A program made the position numbers and the translations under genes. 64,000 nucleotides of DNA, taken from positions 174,063,980 through 174,127,979 of the forward strand of contig NC_084798.1 of NCBI RefSeq assembly GCF_963169125.1, written 5' to 3'. The stretch comes from Humulus lupulus. Lineage: Eukaryota; Streptophyta; Magnoliopsida; Rosales; Cannabaceae. How positions within the stretch are numbered: position 1 is the stretch's first letter; every line of letters begins with the position of its first letter. Below the pieces are notes generated by a model. That model was not told the DNA's origin. It did not search any database and saw only the letters and a program-made list of their open reading frames with translations. Of this stretch, positions 11,913-23,791 are shown one piece after another.

Positions 11913-12843
11913 TGTTGTCCGTGTTTTCACCACCTGACACGTGGCAATTAGGAGTAATTAGCGACAAAACAAGTCAAGAGGTTCTCAGAGTGTGAAATCC
12001 TCGACGAAACCCAATCCAACCAAGTCGTGGATGTCTCCAAGTGAGGCCATGCCCTGAGGTTTTTCCTCGAAGTGAGGATGTCTCCAGGAGAGGCCACGTC
12101 CCGAGCTAATCTCCAACTCATGGATGTCTCCAAGTGAGGCCACGCCTCAAGGCCGGTCCTCGAGGCAAGGATGTCTCCAGGTGAGGCCACATCTGGAGAG
12201 GCTCTCTTCACTCGCCCATCTCTTAGGTCCAGGATTCTGGTCCTCGGACCTGGAGTAGATGTCAGGTGTCAGTCATTGCGGGTATGGGCCGCCAGAAGAT
12301 CATCTGACAACTTTTTGTGAGCCTCGATTAGTGGCGTCAATTTTTTACCCTCAACCAATGACATTTCCCACAACGTCGCCTGACATGGGAAAACGTGCGT
12401 TGCACCCTGACAATCAGAGATATGTTCCCCATAAAGTTGGTACGCAACTTTCTGCAATGGGCCCCAGCTATCCGTCGGGCCATAGTCTCTATTTAGTGCA
12501 ATCCTTTTTGTATTAATTTAGCATTATTACCACAAAATGGGGGAATTTGTATTAATGATAGATGATTAACATTAATGAACCCAACCTTTATAAATAGGGC
12601 TGGGATATCTCCTTGTAAATGGTTCAGATTTTTAGAGAGATAAATTATGTAACTCATTACAATATATATGCTGCCTGAGAACCATCATTGAATCTTCCTC
12701 AAACAAGCCTCAAGCTCACTAAATATCATAGACTCGTGGACTAGGGATCTTTTATAGCTTAAACCATGTAAAATCCTTGTGTCCTTATCTGTTATTTTCT
12801 TTAAACTCTCAGATTAGGTTGACAGTGAAAAAGGCAGTCAACA
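11913..12843 (+). mobile_element. Solo LTR, Tat-like, in the Athila derivative
   Basis: A 931-bp sequence starts TGTTGTCCGTG, ends GGCAGTCAACA and is flanked by a perfect 5-bp duplication AAATT (11908-11912 and 12844-12848). No internal region is present, so it is a solo LTR left by LTR-LTR recombination. A TATA box TTTATAAATAGGG at 12587-12599 gives plus orientation. CACGTGG near the start and the general layout resemble the Tat LTRs at 43085 and 58650, so Tat is likely but unproven. Four tandem 47-bp repeats lie upstream of the TATA box. Confidence 0.85.
12029..12200 (+). repeat. 47-bp tandem repeats in solo LTR U3
   Basis: Copies with core GGATGTCTCCA followed by AGTGAGGCCA start at 12029, 12076, 12122 and 12169. 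They lie about 400-550 bp upstream of the TATA box, the usual place of enhancer repeats in LTRs. Function is inferred from place only. Confidence 0.8.
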
Positions 12844-12860
12844 AAATTAAATAAAATAGT

Positions 12861-12883
12861 CCCCAGCAACAACGCCAAAAATT
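12861..12883 (-). promoter_or_regulatory. Primer binding site, tRNA-Asp type
   Basis: The minus strand reads TTTTTGGCGTTGTTGCTGGG just after the LTR end. It is a decayed form of TGGCGTCGTTGCCGGG, the Athila-type site also seen at 21446. Confidence 0.8.
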
Positions 12884-12884
12884 T

Positions 12885-14424
12885 GATGCATGTCGTATGC
12901 CGTATCAAATTTAAATATATTTATTCCTTATTACTCACTAAATTATTAGTAAAGTGGTAGTATGGGTTGAACCCACAAGAACTATTATTCAATTTATCAT
13001 TAAAAATAAAAACAAGAATTAAATAGGGGATTTTGTTTCATGATTTAATAACATAAAATAAAGTAATAAACAAAGAACAATGGATAATTATGGTTTTAAA
13101 GAATCAGTTAAGAATTATTCTCCACCTTCAACAATCCATCTATCAACAATGACGAATAATATTCCATATTCCCAATTAAACTAGTAACCTCGCAGATAAC
13201 ACTTAAGCAGGCAATTATCCTAGTTTCTCTAATATAATTAATTAAAGCTAAGCACTCTTAATTAATCTTTTTTACCAAGAAATAAATCCATTGAGCATGC
13301 GATCTCTTTAACCCAGGAAAAGCATCACATTCAATGAAAACAAGTTAATCTAGACAACAAATTCAATAAGGATGCAATTCATTTAACCTAGGCTATATTC
13401 TTCATCACAATTAAAATACCCGTCACAATATCCTAATTGTAATTTATCACTCTACTTAGAATCTTAAACTATTAGGTGAATACCAATCCTAAGATGATAG
13501 TAGAACAATGCAAAACCCTAATTAGTGGCCATCTAAACAAGATTTTACAAGAATCATTGCATTCAAATAGAAGCAATTTAATATAAGGGAATAGAAGGAA
13601 TAAAATTCATCAATGCATTCAAGATCTCATGTCTAGGGTTTTGAAATAACCCTCAAATACAAAGAAAACTACTCCATAATCATACTCATATTCACAAACA
13701 TAAATATTCAATGAAAATAAATGAGTTTTGAGAAGAAAGAAAAACTAGATTGAAGAATGTAGATGATGATGTCTTTTCTCCTCCTCTGCTGCTCTAGCCT
13801 CCAAAATCCGTAATCCAAAGTTTAGTATAAATGTTAACCCTAACCCATTTAATAGCTCCTCCAAAAATACATTTAAAATTCGAAAATTAAGGAAAAATTG
13901 ATCGTCGGTCGCGGTCAGTGTTTCTTGGCGGCCACGACCACTGGAACATGTATTTTCTAGAAAATCGGGCTTCACATGCGATCTGGGACATTGCTGGTTG
14001 TGGCTGCTGGGCTCTGTCTATGTGGCCACGGCTTGGGATGTGGCTGGCCGCGACCATAGCATTTTTTCCGTATTTTTCGTTTTTCTTCAATTGCAGCCAC
14101 TGACAGTATTTTAGCCATAACTTCCTCGATATAACTTGATATTGGACGATTGAAAAAGATCTTGAAAGCTAAGAAAAAGATATAAGACTTGAAAGATTTT
14201 CAAAAGAGTATTGAAAAATTATCAAAATCAAGTGTGAAGTTTCAGACTTATAATTCTGAGCTTAACCATTGCTTGTAAAACATTCCAAATTCTTTATTTT
14301 TCATCCAAATGTCTTGAAAATCTTAAAAACACAAAATAAACTAATTAAACATACATAAATAATAATCAAGTGCATAATCATAGAAGAATAATGAATTAAA
14401 AATAGACAAATTCGATACTTATCA
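12885..14424 (-). repeat. 5' LTR of the Athila derivative
   Basis: A 1540-bp LTR; the minus strand starts TGATAAGTATCGAA at 14424 and ends ...GCATCA at 12885. GC boxes of the GGTCGCGGTC and GGCCACGGC kind lie at 13907, 13930, 13996, 14024 and 14046, upstream (minus sense) of a TATA-like TTTATACTAAA near 13825. Complete, unlike its partner at 8775. Confidence 0.85.
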
Positions 14425-14605
14425 ACAACCTCCTTACAATAGGTCTCTAGCCCTCAATGCTGATATCATAGGAATACGGGATCCATGCACAATGTCAACA
14501 AAAACAAAGGGGTCCTCAACCTCAGGCTCAAAAGTCACCATCTTTTTCTTGCAGTCTGTAGTCGCCTTGTACCTGGCTAACCAATCCATTCCCAGAATCA
14601 TATGT
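14425..14605 (-). pseudogene. Protease C-terminus remnant of element B
   Basis: The minus strand from 14605 reads MILGMDWLARYKATTDCKKK, then EVEDPFVFVD and ISALRARDLL before a stop. This is the end of the chromovirus retropepsin and the linker to RT. It is cut off from gag by the Copia element, and about 80 residues that should hold the catalytic DSG are missing between here and 40168. Confidence 0.85.
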
Positions 14606-16935
14606 AAGCATATGTAATAGACATTGTTTTAAGAAATAAATAAATAAATTGAATTTGTTATGCATATATTTTATGGACTATATTATTCTATGATAATATT
14701 ATGTAAATATCAGGAAAATTGCTAAGTTCATATATGTGATCTCAAACACGTATTGGTACGAGAGGATTGTGTTTGAGATAAATGAACTTGAATAGTTCGC
14801 AGTAAAATAAAGTTATGGAATCTTTAGATTAATTACTGCAAGTACGGTCCACTAGTATTATGAATACATGTAATCTAGATCTGGATTACTAATGTAGTAG
14901 GACACTTTAGTGGAGGTGATTTATATATTAGAGAATATATAGCACTGGACTAGATATGTTTATTAATACTTAGTTAAATACTGTTTCGAAGTATTAATTA
15001 AATATATCAACTGATGATCGCATACAAATAGATCTTAATCCTGAAGTTACTATGAACTCTTGTTTATATTATATGAGTTCTTTGATTCACTCGTTAGGGT
15101 TTGTCAGAATGATCAACCTAGAAACTTGTGTCTTGGGAACTCATTAATGTAAATGGCTGGGGACATAGTATACATATAAGGAATCTATACCTTCTCGTAA
15201 GAGATTGAATAATGGTTCTCTTAAGGGTTGACTTTTGGGACTGAAAGGTTATTGAGCTCAAATTCATAATTTGGTTATGAATTAACCTTCACTAGTAAAG
15301 TGGATGGTACTTAAGGAAACAAGATGTAATTAAAAGGGTAAAATGGTAATTTTATTCCCAACTAATTATGAACCATTATTAGAGGGTTAATTTGTATGTA
15401 ATGATTATATCAATGGAAGCTTTATTGTAATAAAGTATTCAATAAAAGAATGTCTATAATTACAATAGTGCAGTCTCATATTTATAGTGGACTAATCATG
15501 AGATTAGTAAATTAAAATTATTTAATTAAAGAGTTTAATTAATAATCACAAATTTATTGAAGCTTGGAATTATAGGTCCATAAGTCCCTACGATGGCTCT
15601 ATCAACACTATTCAAGGCAAGAGTGGATATAAAGGGTAAAATGATAAAAAGACATTTAAGAAAAATTTTGTTCTTCGGGCCAAATATACAATTATGTGAT
15701 AATAGTGATTAATTAATTAATTACAATTTAATTGTAATTATCAAAATTAATTAATAATTAATTTTTGTGTAATTTTTGAAATTATAATAAAATAAATATT
15801 AAATTTTTAAAATTAAAATTGGTTTTAATTAATTAGTAGAATTAATTAAATATATTTATTTGAGTGAGAGATTATAATCTGACAAGTTCAAATCGAATTT
15901 GAATTTAAAAGATTAATATTTATTCAAATAATTAATTATATGTGATAATTAATTAAAAAGATAATAGATTCAAATTTGAATTAATTATCAAGTTGTTGGA
16001 TTTTATGTGATAGGGTAGTTGAATAAATAATTAAATTATTGTGGAGAAAATCTTGGACCCTAATTTGTAGGGAGCTACATGCACCAATGAGTCCCAAGGA
16101 CCCACTTGGGCGTGTAGCACAATAAAGAATCAAGATTGGATTTTTCACTTCTATTTATTTAATTAATTAATAAATTGATAAGTAAAAAGGTAGTTTTGAT
16201 GTTTACATTATTAAAATAATTAAATAATAGTTGAGAAAATAAATCCCCATATTTTATGGGGTACTACACGACACATACAGTCCCTGGACTGTGTGTGGCG
16301 TGCAGCTATAGTAATCAGGGAGTGGATTTTTCACTTTTATTTATTTTTAATTAATTAATTAATGAAAAAATCAAAAAGATAGTTTTGATATCTTCATTAA
16401 TAAGATAATTAATTAATTAAAAGATAAATTATAATTGGTTACATATTTATTTTTTCAATTTAAATATTTTCTAAATAAGTTGGACTTATCAGAAAATAAC
16501 AAGATACTCAATTATTCGCTCTAAGAAAAGAAATATACTTTCCATCTCTCCCTGAAAAGATAGAGAGCCAGTCTCAGGCATATTCTCTTGATCTCATGTG
16601 TTGAGTATATCAAGTTGAATCAGAAATATACCATCTTTTATTCTCTAAGTTCCCACACACTTCTTGAGGTGTAGAGAACAATGTGGAAGATCTTGGTGTG
16701 AGTACTTGGGAGCAGCTTAGATAGGAAGATCGTTTATTTTACGAAAAGATAGCAAGGACACTTTATAGGCATCAAGAGGTATGCTCTTTATTTTTTTTCT
16801 TATTTATGATTAATGTATGTATATTAATGGATCCGCATATTTAAAATTCGTTTAAATATGTTACAAAATTTTTGTTGTACACTGGGCCAACCCATCACAC
16901 AATTTTGTTGCGTATTAGGAAACTCGTTCCTGACA
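14606..16935 (+). repeat. 5' LTR of the Angela-like Copia element
   Basis: Matches the 3' LTR at 37770-40167 over its length and ends AACTCGTTCCTGACA. The first 20 bp (TGTTGGGAATTGTGCCCTGA in the other LTR) are absent. Very AT-rich with long TTAATTAATT runs. Confidence 0.9.
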
Positions 16936-16936
16936 A

Positions 16937-16949
16937 TTGGTATCAGAGC
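16937..16949 (+). promoter_or_regulatory. Primer binding site, tRNA-iMet
   Basis: TTGGTATCAGAGC two bases after the 5' LTR: a perfect initiator tRNA-Met site. Confidence 0.92.
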
Positions 16950-19023
16950 GATCATTAATCTCTACATACACTAATTACTGTGCGAGCATAATATGCATTA
17001 TTATGTTATCGTAATATATGTGAATGCATGGATGTATGTATGTTTAAAGTTTATTCTTAAGGCTCGTTAATTATATGGTGTTTTGGGTTTAGGAATTGTT
17101 CTTAAATTTCTAGATGAAAAATGTAAGCCATTTTAGGGCATAAAAATGTTTGTAATTTACTTTTCTACATTAAATTATTGAAAAAAATATGTAAGGCCCG
17201 AGCCCTGGGTTCCGTGCCCCGAAGCCCGAGCCCAAGGCTATCGCACGCTGACGTACGGCCTCATGGCTTATGGCTCCCCAACTACGCGCGCCCTGCTAGA
17301 ACCCTACCGCAGCCTATGCGCCTTCCAACCATGTCCCCAGCTGCTGGCCCGTGCCCCCTATGCAACATCCCAGGTCTCGACGCCTGCTCTAGTAGCACCA
17401 GGACCCCGTCGAGCCGCTGCCAGCCCTTGTCGTGGCCTCCCGCCATGCCTCCTGCCCCGCCGAGCAACATAGCCGCCGACCCTATGGTTTCTAAACCCTA
17501 GGGCTGGCATCTTTGTTATCTATTTAAATTGTGGGCCTAATTTATTTTAAGCCCATAATTTAAATTGTTTTGTTTTGAATTAATTGTTTGAGCCCAAATT
17601 CAAAAGTGGGTCTAATAACTTGTTGGGCATTAAAGCCCAAGCTAATTATTCTTAAAATTTGTTTAAGATAATTAAAAGTTATTTTAATTCAAAATTGAAA
17701 TGGATAAATGGCTTAATGGATCAAGACTACTTGTGAAGGCCCAAAGCTGAAGATAGAGATCTCTTTAGGTTTTATTTAGCTTCTTACATTTTTGTGTATA
17801 ATTTTGCAAGTGTTGTAATTTTTCTAGAAATACCCAAGACACCTGGCCCTCATTTATTTATTTAGTATTTATTTATTTAAATGTTTGAATGTGATTAAAT
17901 TGTTTAATACTTTATCATGCATTTTTAACATGCCATACATATTACCCACATAGTATTTAAAATTAGCATGCATCTCATATGAGTAGAAACATGCCTTAGG
18001 ATTGTCCTTTGTGATTATATGCTTTATGTGATGGACCATATAATAATAAATCTAGTTTTAACAAGTTCAAGAGCGGAAATAGATTTTAAAAGTTGTTTAA
18101 TTTCTAGTATTTAATCAAATTGTTTTATTAAATAATAAATGATATCCCTAGTAATTATAGCAAATTAAAATTGAATTAATTAGGGCATAGTTCTATAATT
18201 TTAATTTTGCTTAATTGGATTAGTAATTATTAGAATATCATTTGGTAAAAATAGATCACTTTATTTTTACAAACTAATTAAAAACATAGGATGTTTTGAG
18301 AAAACAGATATTTTAAAATAGTGAGTGGGATAGTTCTATAATATTAATTTTGCTTAATTGGATTAGTAATTATCAGAATATCATTTGGTAAAAATAGATC
18401 GCTTTATTTTTACAAACTAATTAAAAAACATAGAATGTTTTGAGAAAACACATATTTTAAAATAGTGAGTGGGAGAGGGAGTTATGACAATAAGTCTCAT
18501 GGTCTCCATTATTAGTTAGCACCGAGGTAACATGGAGAGGGCCTCGCAATCACCATTGCTTGTGTCCCCCTAAGGAAGGTTTCTGACTATGTTACTCTCA
18601 AGGAAAACTTCTTTAAGAATAGGATTTAATGATGTATTTCAAGTTTGACTGACCCCAAGGCACACTCTTGAGTTAAGTCATTGATCTAAAATAATGGGTT
18701 ACACTCACAAGGTACATTAGTCTTTCAAGCGAACTAGTGTATCCTTGACCAAACAAGCGGTTGTTTATAAGTCAAAAGAGAAATGTTGATTTGAGTTTTC
18801 ACTTATAAATTTGAGAACTTGTCTCAAAATTAATTTTGAATTAGTATGACCTACCCTAAGGCTGGTCCATTAATGTTCAAATTAATTAATCGTGGAATTA
18901 GTAATTATTTTTTATGTGTTCTTTAATTATTGCATTCATGCATCACATTTACTATTCCGAAAATTACTGATATTTATTATATGCATAAATTCATTTTTGT
19001 TTATTTATTTATTTTCAGCAATC
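16950..19023 (+). other. Long 5' leader of the Copia element
   Basis: About 2 kb without a supported gene. It holds a GC-rich island at 17190-17510 in otherwise AT-rich DNA, and a tandem duplication at 18188-18474. The gag ATG at 19024 is preceded by TTTATTTATTTTCAG, a good plant 3' splice site, so part of the leader may be an intron; no donor could be chosen with confidence. Frames over the GC island are proline-rich and look like by-products of base composition. Confidence 0.6.
18188..18474 (+). repeat. 143-bp tandem duplication in Copia leader
   Basis: Two head-to-tail copies at 18188-18330 and 18331-18474, both starting TAGTTCTATAAT and ending ATAGTGAGTGGGA, with few differences. Confidence 0.85.
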
Positions 19024-19917
19024 ATGTCTAGCTCAAATCATTTATCTTCTTTACTTGCTAATGAAAAGTTGACTGGTGAAAACTACATGAAATGGAAATC
19101 AAACATGAACATTGTATTAATATGTGAGAACCAAAAATTTGTCTTGACTGAGGAGTGTCATGAAGTCCCTCCCGCTACTACTGCCAAAACTGCAAGGGAA
19201 AAGTTTGATAATTTGCTTTTATCAAACAACAAAGAAAAGTGTTATATGATTGCAAGTATGAGCGATGTGCTCAGAAAGAAGTTTGAAGACACTGAGACGG
19301 CTTATGAGATATGGGATTCCCTTCAAGATGTGTTTGGGCAGCAGTCAGATCAGTGCAGGCATGAGGCCACTAGATCCTACATGACCAAGAAAATGAATAA
19401 AGGAGTTTCTATCAGAGAACATGTATTAGACATGATCAATATAATGCACAATGCCATTATCCATGGGGCAACCATTGATGAAAGGACTCAAGTGAGCATT
19501 ATACTTGAATCGCTTTCTCTAGCTTTTAAAGGTTTCACAACCAACTATGTCGTGAAAAAATTAGAATATAACATGACACAACTATTGAATGAGTTGCAAA
19601 CTTATGAACCTCTTAACAAAGGTTATGAGAAAGAAGGAGAGGCAAATGTTGTTGATTCTGGCCCATCCTCTTCAAAGGCTAAAACCAAACAGAGGAAAAA
19701 TGGATATGGAAAGGACAAAAAGAAAGGAAAAGACAAGAATTCAAAGAAGCCTAACAAGTCATCCAAAGGCAAAGAGAACAAGAACACCAAGAGCTCCAAA
19801 AAGAAGACCCCTAAAGGGACTTGTTTTCAATGTGGAGTAGATGGTCACTAGAAGAGAAACTGTCCAAAGTATTTTGCTGACCTGAAAGAGAAAAAGAAAG
19901 GTAAATTTGATTTACTT
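19024..19917 (+). pseudogene. Gag of the Angela-like Copia element
   Basis: Capsid and nucleocapsid precursor. The frame starts MSSSNHLSSLLANEKLTGEN and continues YMKWKSNMNIVL; it has the UBN2-type gag core (AYEIWDSLQDVFGQ, ILESLSLAFKGF), then a lysine-rich tail and a CCHC knuckle CFQCGVDGH-x-KRNC. An in-frame stop at 19849-19851 falls inside the knuckle. The start at 19024 is chosen because it matches the usual family start; an upstream extension from 18892 is hydrophobic and likely intronic. Confidence 0.9.
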
Positions 19918-20151
19918 ATGTTAGAAGCTTCTTTAGTGGAAGACAGTTCCTCATCTTCGATAGTAGATTCAGGAGTCACTAACCATGTTTGTTTTTCTCT
20001 ACAGATTCTTAGTTCGACGAGGAAGCTTGCTGATGGAGAGGTGACTATGAGGGTAGGCAGTTGTCAAATTGTCTCTGCAGCAGCAATTGGAACAGCCCGT
20101 TTGGAATTTGAGAAGAATAAATTTCCTATTTTAGAGAACGTTTATTATATT
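19918..20151 (+). pseudogene. Retropepsin, Copia element, N-terminal part
   Basis: Aspartic protease that cuts the polyprotein. The frame has SSSIVDSGVTNHVC with the catalytic DSG, then LADGEVTMRVG and FPILENVYYI. It is interrupted at 20151 by the Athila element, whose duplication ATATT is 20147-20151 and 34878-34882. Confidence 0.85.
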
Positions 20152-21439
20152 TGATAAGGTCATTTTTATATTAAGATTTGTTAAGTTTTTCCATGCTTAG
20201 ATGGTGTTATGATAGCATTTTTAGTAGTTTTAACTTAGTTTCGTGACTCTACAACATATTTTCTACATTTCATTTTATGATGATAAATTTGACATTTTGA
20301 TGGCAAGTGTAGTTTATGAATCATAGGTTGAAAAAGACTCACTGAGATGAGGTTAAAATGAAGTTTTTGAAGCATTCTAGGCTTTCGGGATTGAAATGTT
20401 GTTTACAGATTTTTAATTACATTTTAATAAATATTTAAAGGAGACTATAAAAGATTTATTAGGTTTAATTTGAGAAGAGTTTTTTTTATTACGCTTTTTG
20501 AGAGAAAAAGACTCAGAAAGGGCTGGAGAGAAAACTACAACACTATTGTTTATCAATCTAGATTCTTTTCTTCTCTTAATCTCTTTAATCTTAATTATAA
20601 TTATGTTTGTGTTTATGATTACTATTATGGAGTAGGTTCTTTTTAGGTTAAGGGTTAATTCAAAACCCAAGACATGAATTCTTGATTGTTGATAATGAGT
20701 ATTATTCTTTAATTTCTCTCAATATTAAATTGTTTCTATTTTTCCAATTAAATGTTATGAATTTTGTGATTTCTTGTTAGGTGGCCAACTAATTAAGGTT
20801 TTACATTATTCAATTGTCATCTTAGAATTACTACTCACCTAATAGTTTAGGATTCTAAGTGTATGTGATAAATTGCAATTGATAGTGATGTCAAAAGAAT
20901 TGTTGATTGCAATGAAAAATAGAACCTTGGTTAAATGAATTATATGCTTCATTAATTTATTTCCTAGATTAACTTGTCTCCATAGAACTTAATGCTTTAT
21001 CTAAGTTAAATAGATCGTATGCTTCATAGATTTATTGCTTAGCTAAAAGAGTTAATTATTGAGCGTTTCGCCTTGATTACTTATAATAGGGAGACTGGGA
21101 TAATTGTCTGCTTCAGCGTTATCTGCGGGGTTAATAGTTTAATTGAGAAATTGGAATAATATTTATTATTAGTGATTAGGAATGATTGTTGAGGGTGGAG
21201 ATTAACCTTTAACTATTTCTTAATATCGTAATATCAATCTATATTTGCTTTCTAGTTTATGTTATTTAATTTGAATTAAAAATCAAAATCCCTTTCCTTA
21301 TTAGTTTTTGTCTTTTGAATAATAAATTGAATAGTAGTCCTCGTGGGTTCGACCCTTATTTATCACTATACTGAAATAGTTGGCATAAGGAACTAATAAA
21401 ATCAATAATTAAATTTGATACGACATACGACACCCATCA
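20152..21439 (+). repeat. 5' LTR of the Athila element
   Basis: 1288 bp, TGATAAGGTC...GACACCCATCA, with a TATA box in GACTATAAAAGA near 20445. It lacks a block of about 290 bp that the 3' LTR has just upstream of the TATA box. Confidence 0.92.
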
Positions 21440-21445
21440 AATTTT

Positions 21446-21461
21446 TGGCGTCGTTGCCGGG
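21446..21461 (+). promoter_or_regulatory. Primer binding site, tRNA-Asp type
   Basis: TGGCGTCGTTGCCGGG just after the LTR, the site typical of Athila elements. Confidence 0.9.
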
Positions 21462-21539
21462 ACTATTGTAAGTTCTTTTTATTATTCAATTAAATTAACT
21501 ACATACTCACTAGTTAAAAATTTTTGATTGCAGGTGTAT

Positions 21540-23010
21540 ATGTCTGGCGACGATACTCAAGAAAGACTACAAGCCATAAAGCAATATCTTGAGACATCAT
21601 CATCTCGCTCTTCAAGGACTATCACTAACAATCCACACTTTCAACATTCCAAGAAAGTCAATCCAGCACAAATACCATTACCATCTGACAACGATTCTGA
21701 CTCTGAAACATCAGTTAAGTCTCAGATGGCTCAAGAAAGGACGTTGAAAGAGTAGGTGGCACTGAATCTAGACCATCAACCTCTATGTATTCAATATCCG
21801 ACATTGGATGTTAACTTTTAACTCAAGTCGGGCTTCATACATTTATTACCATCTTTCCATGAGCTACCAGGAGAGGACCCAAACAAGCATCTCACAGAGT
21901 TTCACATAGTCTGCTCTAGTATGAAACCAGCATTAGTAACTGAAGAGCATATTAAATTAAGAGCATTTCATTTTCTTTGAAGGATGGTGCAAAGGAATGG
22001 CTATATTACCTTCCTCCTGAAACTGTTAATACCTGGAATGAAATGAAGACAATGTTCTTCGAGCGTTACTTCCCAGCATCTAAGGTTGGTAGTATAAGGA
22101 AGGAAATCAGTGGCATTCGCCAACAGACTGGGGAGTCATTATATGAGTATTGGGAAAGATTCAAGCGGTTGTGTGCCAGTTGCCCTCATCATCAGATAAG
22201 TGAACAACTCCTAATCCAATACTTTTATGAAGGACTACAGTCATTGGATAGGAGTATGATTGATGCAACCAGTAGAGGGCACTAGTTGATAAGACTACTG
22301 CAGCAGCCAGGAGCTTGATTTCTAATATGGCTGCTAATTCACAACAGTTTGGCATTCTCCAAGATCCTACTCCACCACCCAAATCAGCTAATGAAGTGAG
22401 CACCTCTAATGCTAATCAGCTTGGTCAACAATTGGCTCAATTAACTGCAGTGGTACAATAACTTGCTTTAGGCCAACAGGTGAGGCCATGTGGAATCTGT
22501 CAGGTTGTGAGGCATGCTACTGATATTTGCTCTACTTTATTTGAGGGAGAGACTGAGGGTGTTAATGTTGTAGGAAATTTCCCTGGTCAATTACGTCAGA
22601 TGTACTATGAACCATTTTCACAAACTTATAATCTTGGCTGGCGTGATCATCCAAATCTTCGATATGGGAATCAACAAGTTTCTCCACAGTATACACCTGC
22701 GAGACCACCTGGTTTCACTTTTCAATAGCGGTCTCAACATAATTTTGTACCTAGACCATCACAAGCACCGCAAGCTGCTCCACTACCAAGTGCCAAACCC
22801 TCTACTGAGGATTTAATCAATGCAATTGCTACAAATACTCTTCAGTTTCAGCAAACTACCCAAGCTTCCATCAAAAGTTTGGAGAATCAAGTGGGACAAT
22901 TAGCAGCATCATATAACAAGTTGGAAGCTCATCTGTCTAATAAATTGCCTTCACAACCTGAGATGAATCCCAAGGAAAATGCTAGTGCAGTAACTTTGCG
23001 AAGCGGGAAG
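21540..23010 (+). pseudogene. Gag of the Athila element
   Basis: Starts at ATG 21540 (MSGDDTQERLQAIKQYLE), which follows the primer site at the usual distance. Stops at 21753 and later break the frame. The retrotransposon gag core is at 21870-22285: LPGEDPNKHLTEFH, GAKEWLYYLPP, FFERYFPASKVGSIRKEISG and QLLIQYFYEGL. Further downstream come a CGICQVVRHATDIC knuckle (about 22490), an aromatic-rich stretch and SLENQVGQLAASYN leading into the protease linker. Frame changes near 21970, 22285, 22460 and 23010. Confidence 0.88.
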
Positions 23011-23014
23011 CAAT

Positions 23015-23773
23015 ATGATCCACCTAGTACCTCCAATGCCTATTAAATTGTCATCCATGCCACAAGTTGATTGTTTGGTTGATGAAGATGTGCCTCCAAA
23101 GACAACCAACCCTACACAACCAATTTCTAAGCCTACTTTTGTCACCCCACCTCCTTTCCCAAGCAGACTGAAGAAGACTAAAAAGGAAGAGGTTGACAAG
23201 GAAATTCTTGATACATTCCGCAAGGTAGAAGTAAATATTCCTCTTCTTGACGCTATTAAACAAGTGTCGCGCTATGCCAAGTTTTTGAAAGAGTTGTGCA
23301 CTAATAAGCGTAAGTTAAGGGGTAATGAAAAAGTTAGTGTGGGGGAGAATGTTTCTGCAATTCTTCAAAAGAAGCTTCCACCAAAGTGTAAGGATCCTGG
23401 TACTTTTACTATCCCTTGCACTATTGGTAATAAAAGAATTAAGCATTGTATGTTGGATTTGGGAGCCTTTATAAATGCCATGCCATTCTCCATTTATGCT
23501 TCATTGAATCTCGGTCCACTTGAAGAAACAGGGGTGATTATTCAACTTGCTGATAGGTCGAATGCTTATCACAGGGGTGTAATAGAAGATGTTTTAGTTC
23601 AAGTGAATGAATTGGTGTTTCCAGCTGATTTTTATGTTCTTGATATGGAAGATGAATCTATTCCATGCTCCACTCCAATTTTGTTGGGGAGACCATTCAT
23701 GAAAACTACAAGAACTAAGATTGATGTGCATGACGGTACATTGACCATGGAATTTGATGGGGAGACAATTTGA
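23015..23773 (+). pseudogene. Retropepsin region of the Athila element
   Basis: Contains PPPFPSRLKKTKKEEVDKE, YAKFLKELCTNKRKL, then the aspartic protease: MLDLGAFINAMPFSIYASLN with the DLGA active site, GVIIQLADRSN, DVLVQVNELVFPADFYVLDM and ILLGRPFMKT. The stretch coding for SVGEN is itself AGTGTGGGGGAGAAT, the same word as the polypurine tract. Ends at a stop after DGETI; the next frame starts at 23792. Confidence 0.88.
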
Positions 23774-23791
23774 TTCAATATTTTTTAGGCT

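Larger units (their letters stand above)
8775..14424 (-). mobile_element. Short Athila derivative (gag-protease only), Ty3/Gypsy
   Basis: Minus-strand element with LTRs at 8775-9900 (rearranged on its inner side) and 12885-14424, a tRNA-Asp type primer site at 12861-12883 and an internal region with gag and protease remnants only; no RT, RNase H or integrase. It therefore depended on other Athila copies for movement, like known TR-GAG or other non-autonomous derivatives. It sits in element B between the protease remnant and RT. The flanking bases (GTAAC left, ACAAC right on the plus strand) match at only three of five positions, so the duplication is decayed or one edge is altered. Confidence 0.8.

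Noticed and set aside
12029..12200. CRISPR-like repeats
   Set aside because: Four 47-bp units without distinct spacers, inside a plant LTR with a TATA box and duplication.
17178..17501. Proline/alanine-rich frame in the Copia leader
   Set aside because: Explained by GC-rich composition; no domain, and it lies in the non-coding leader.
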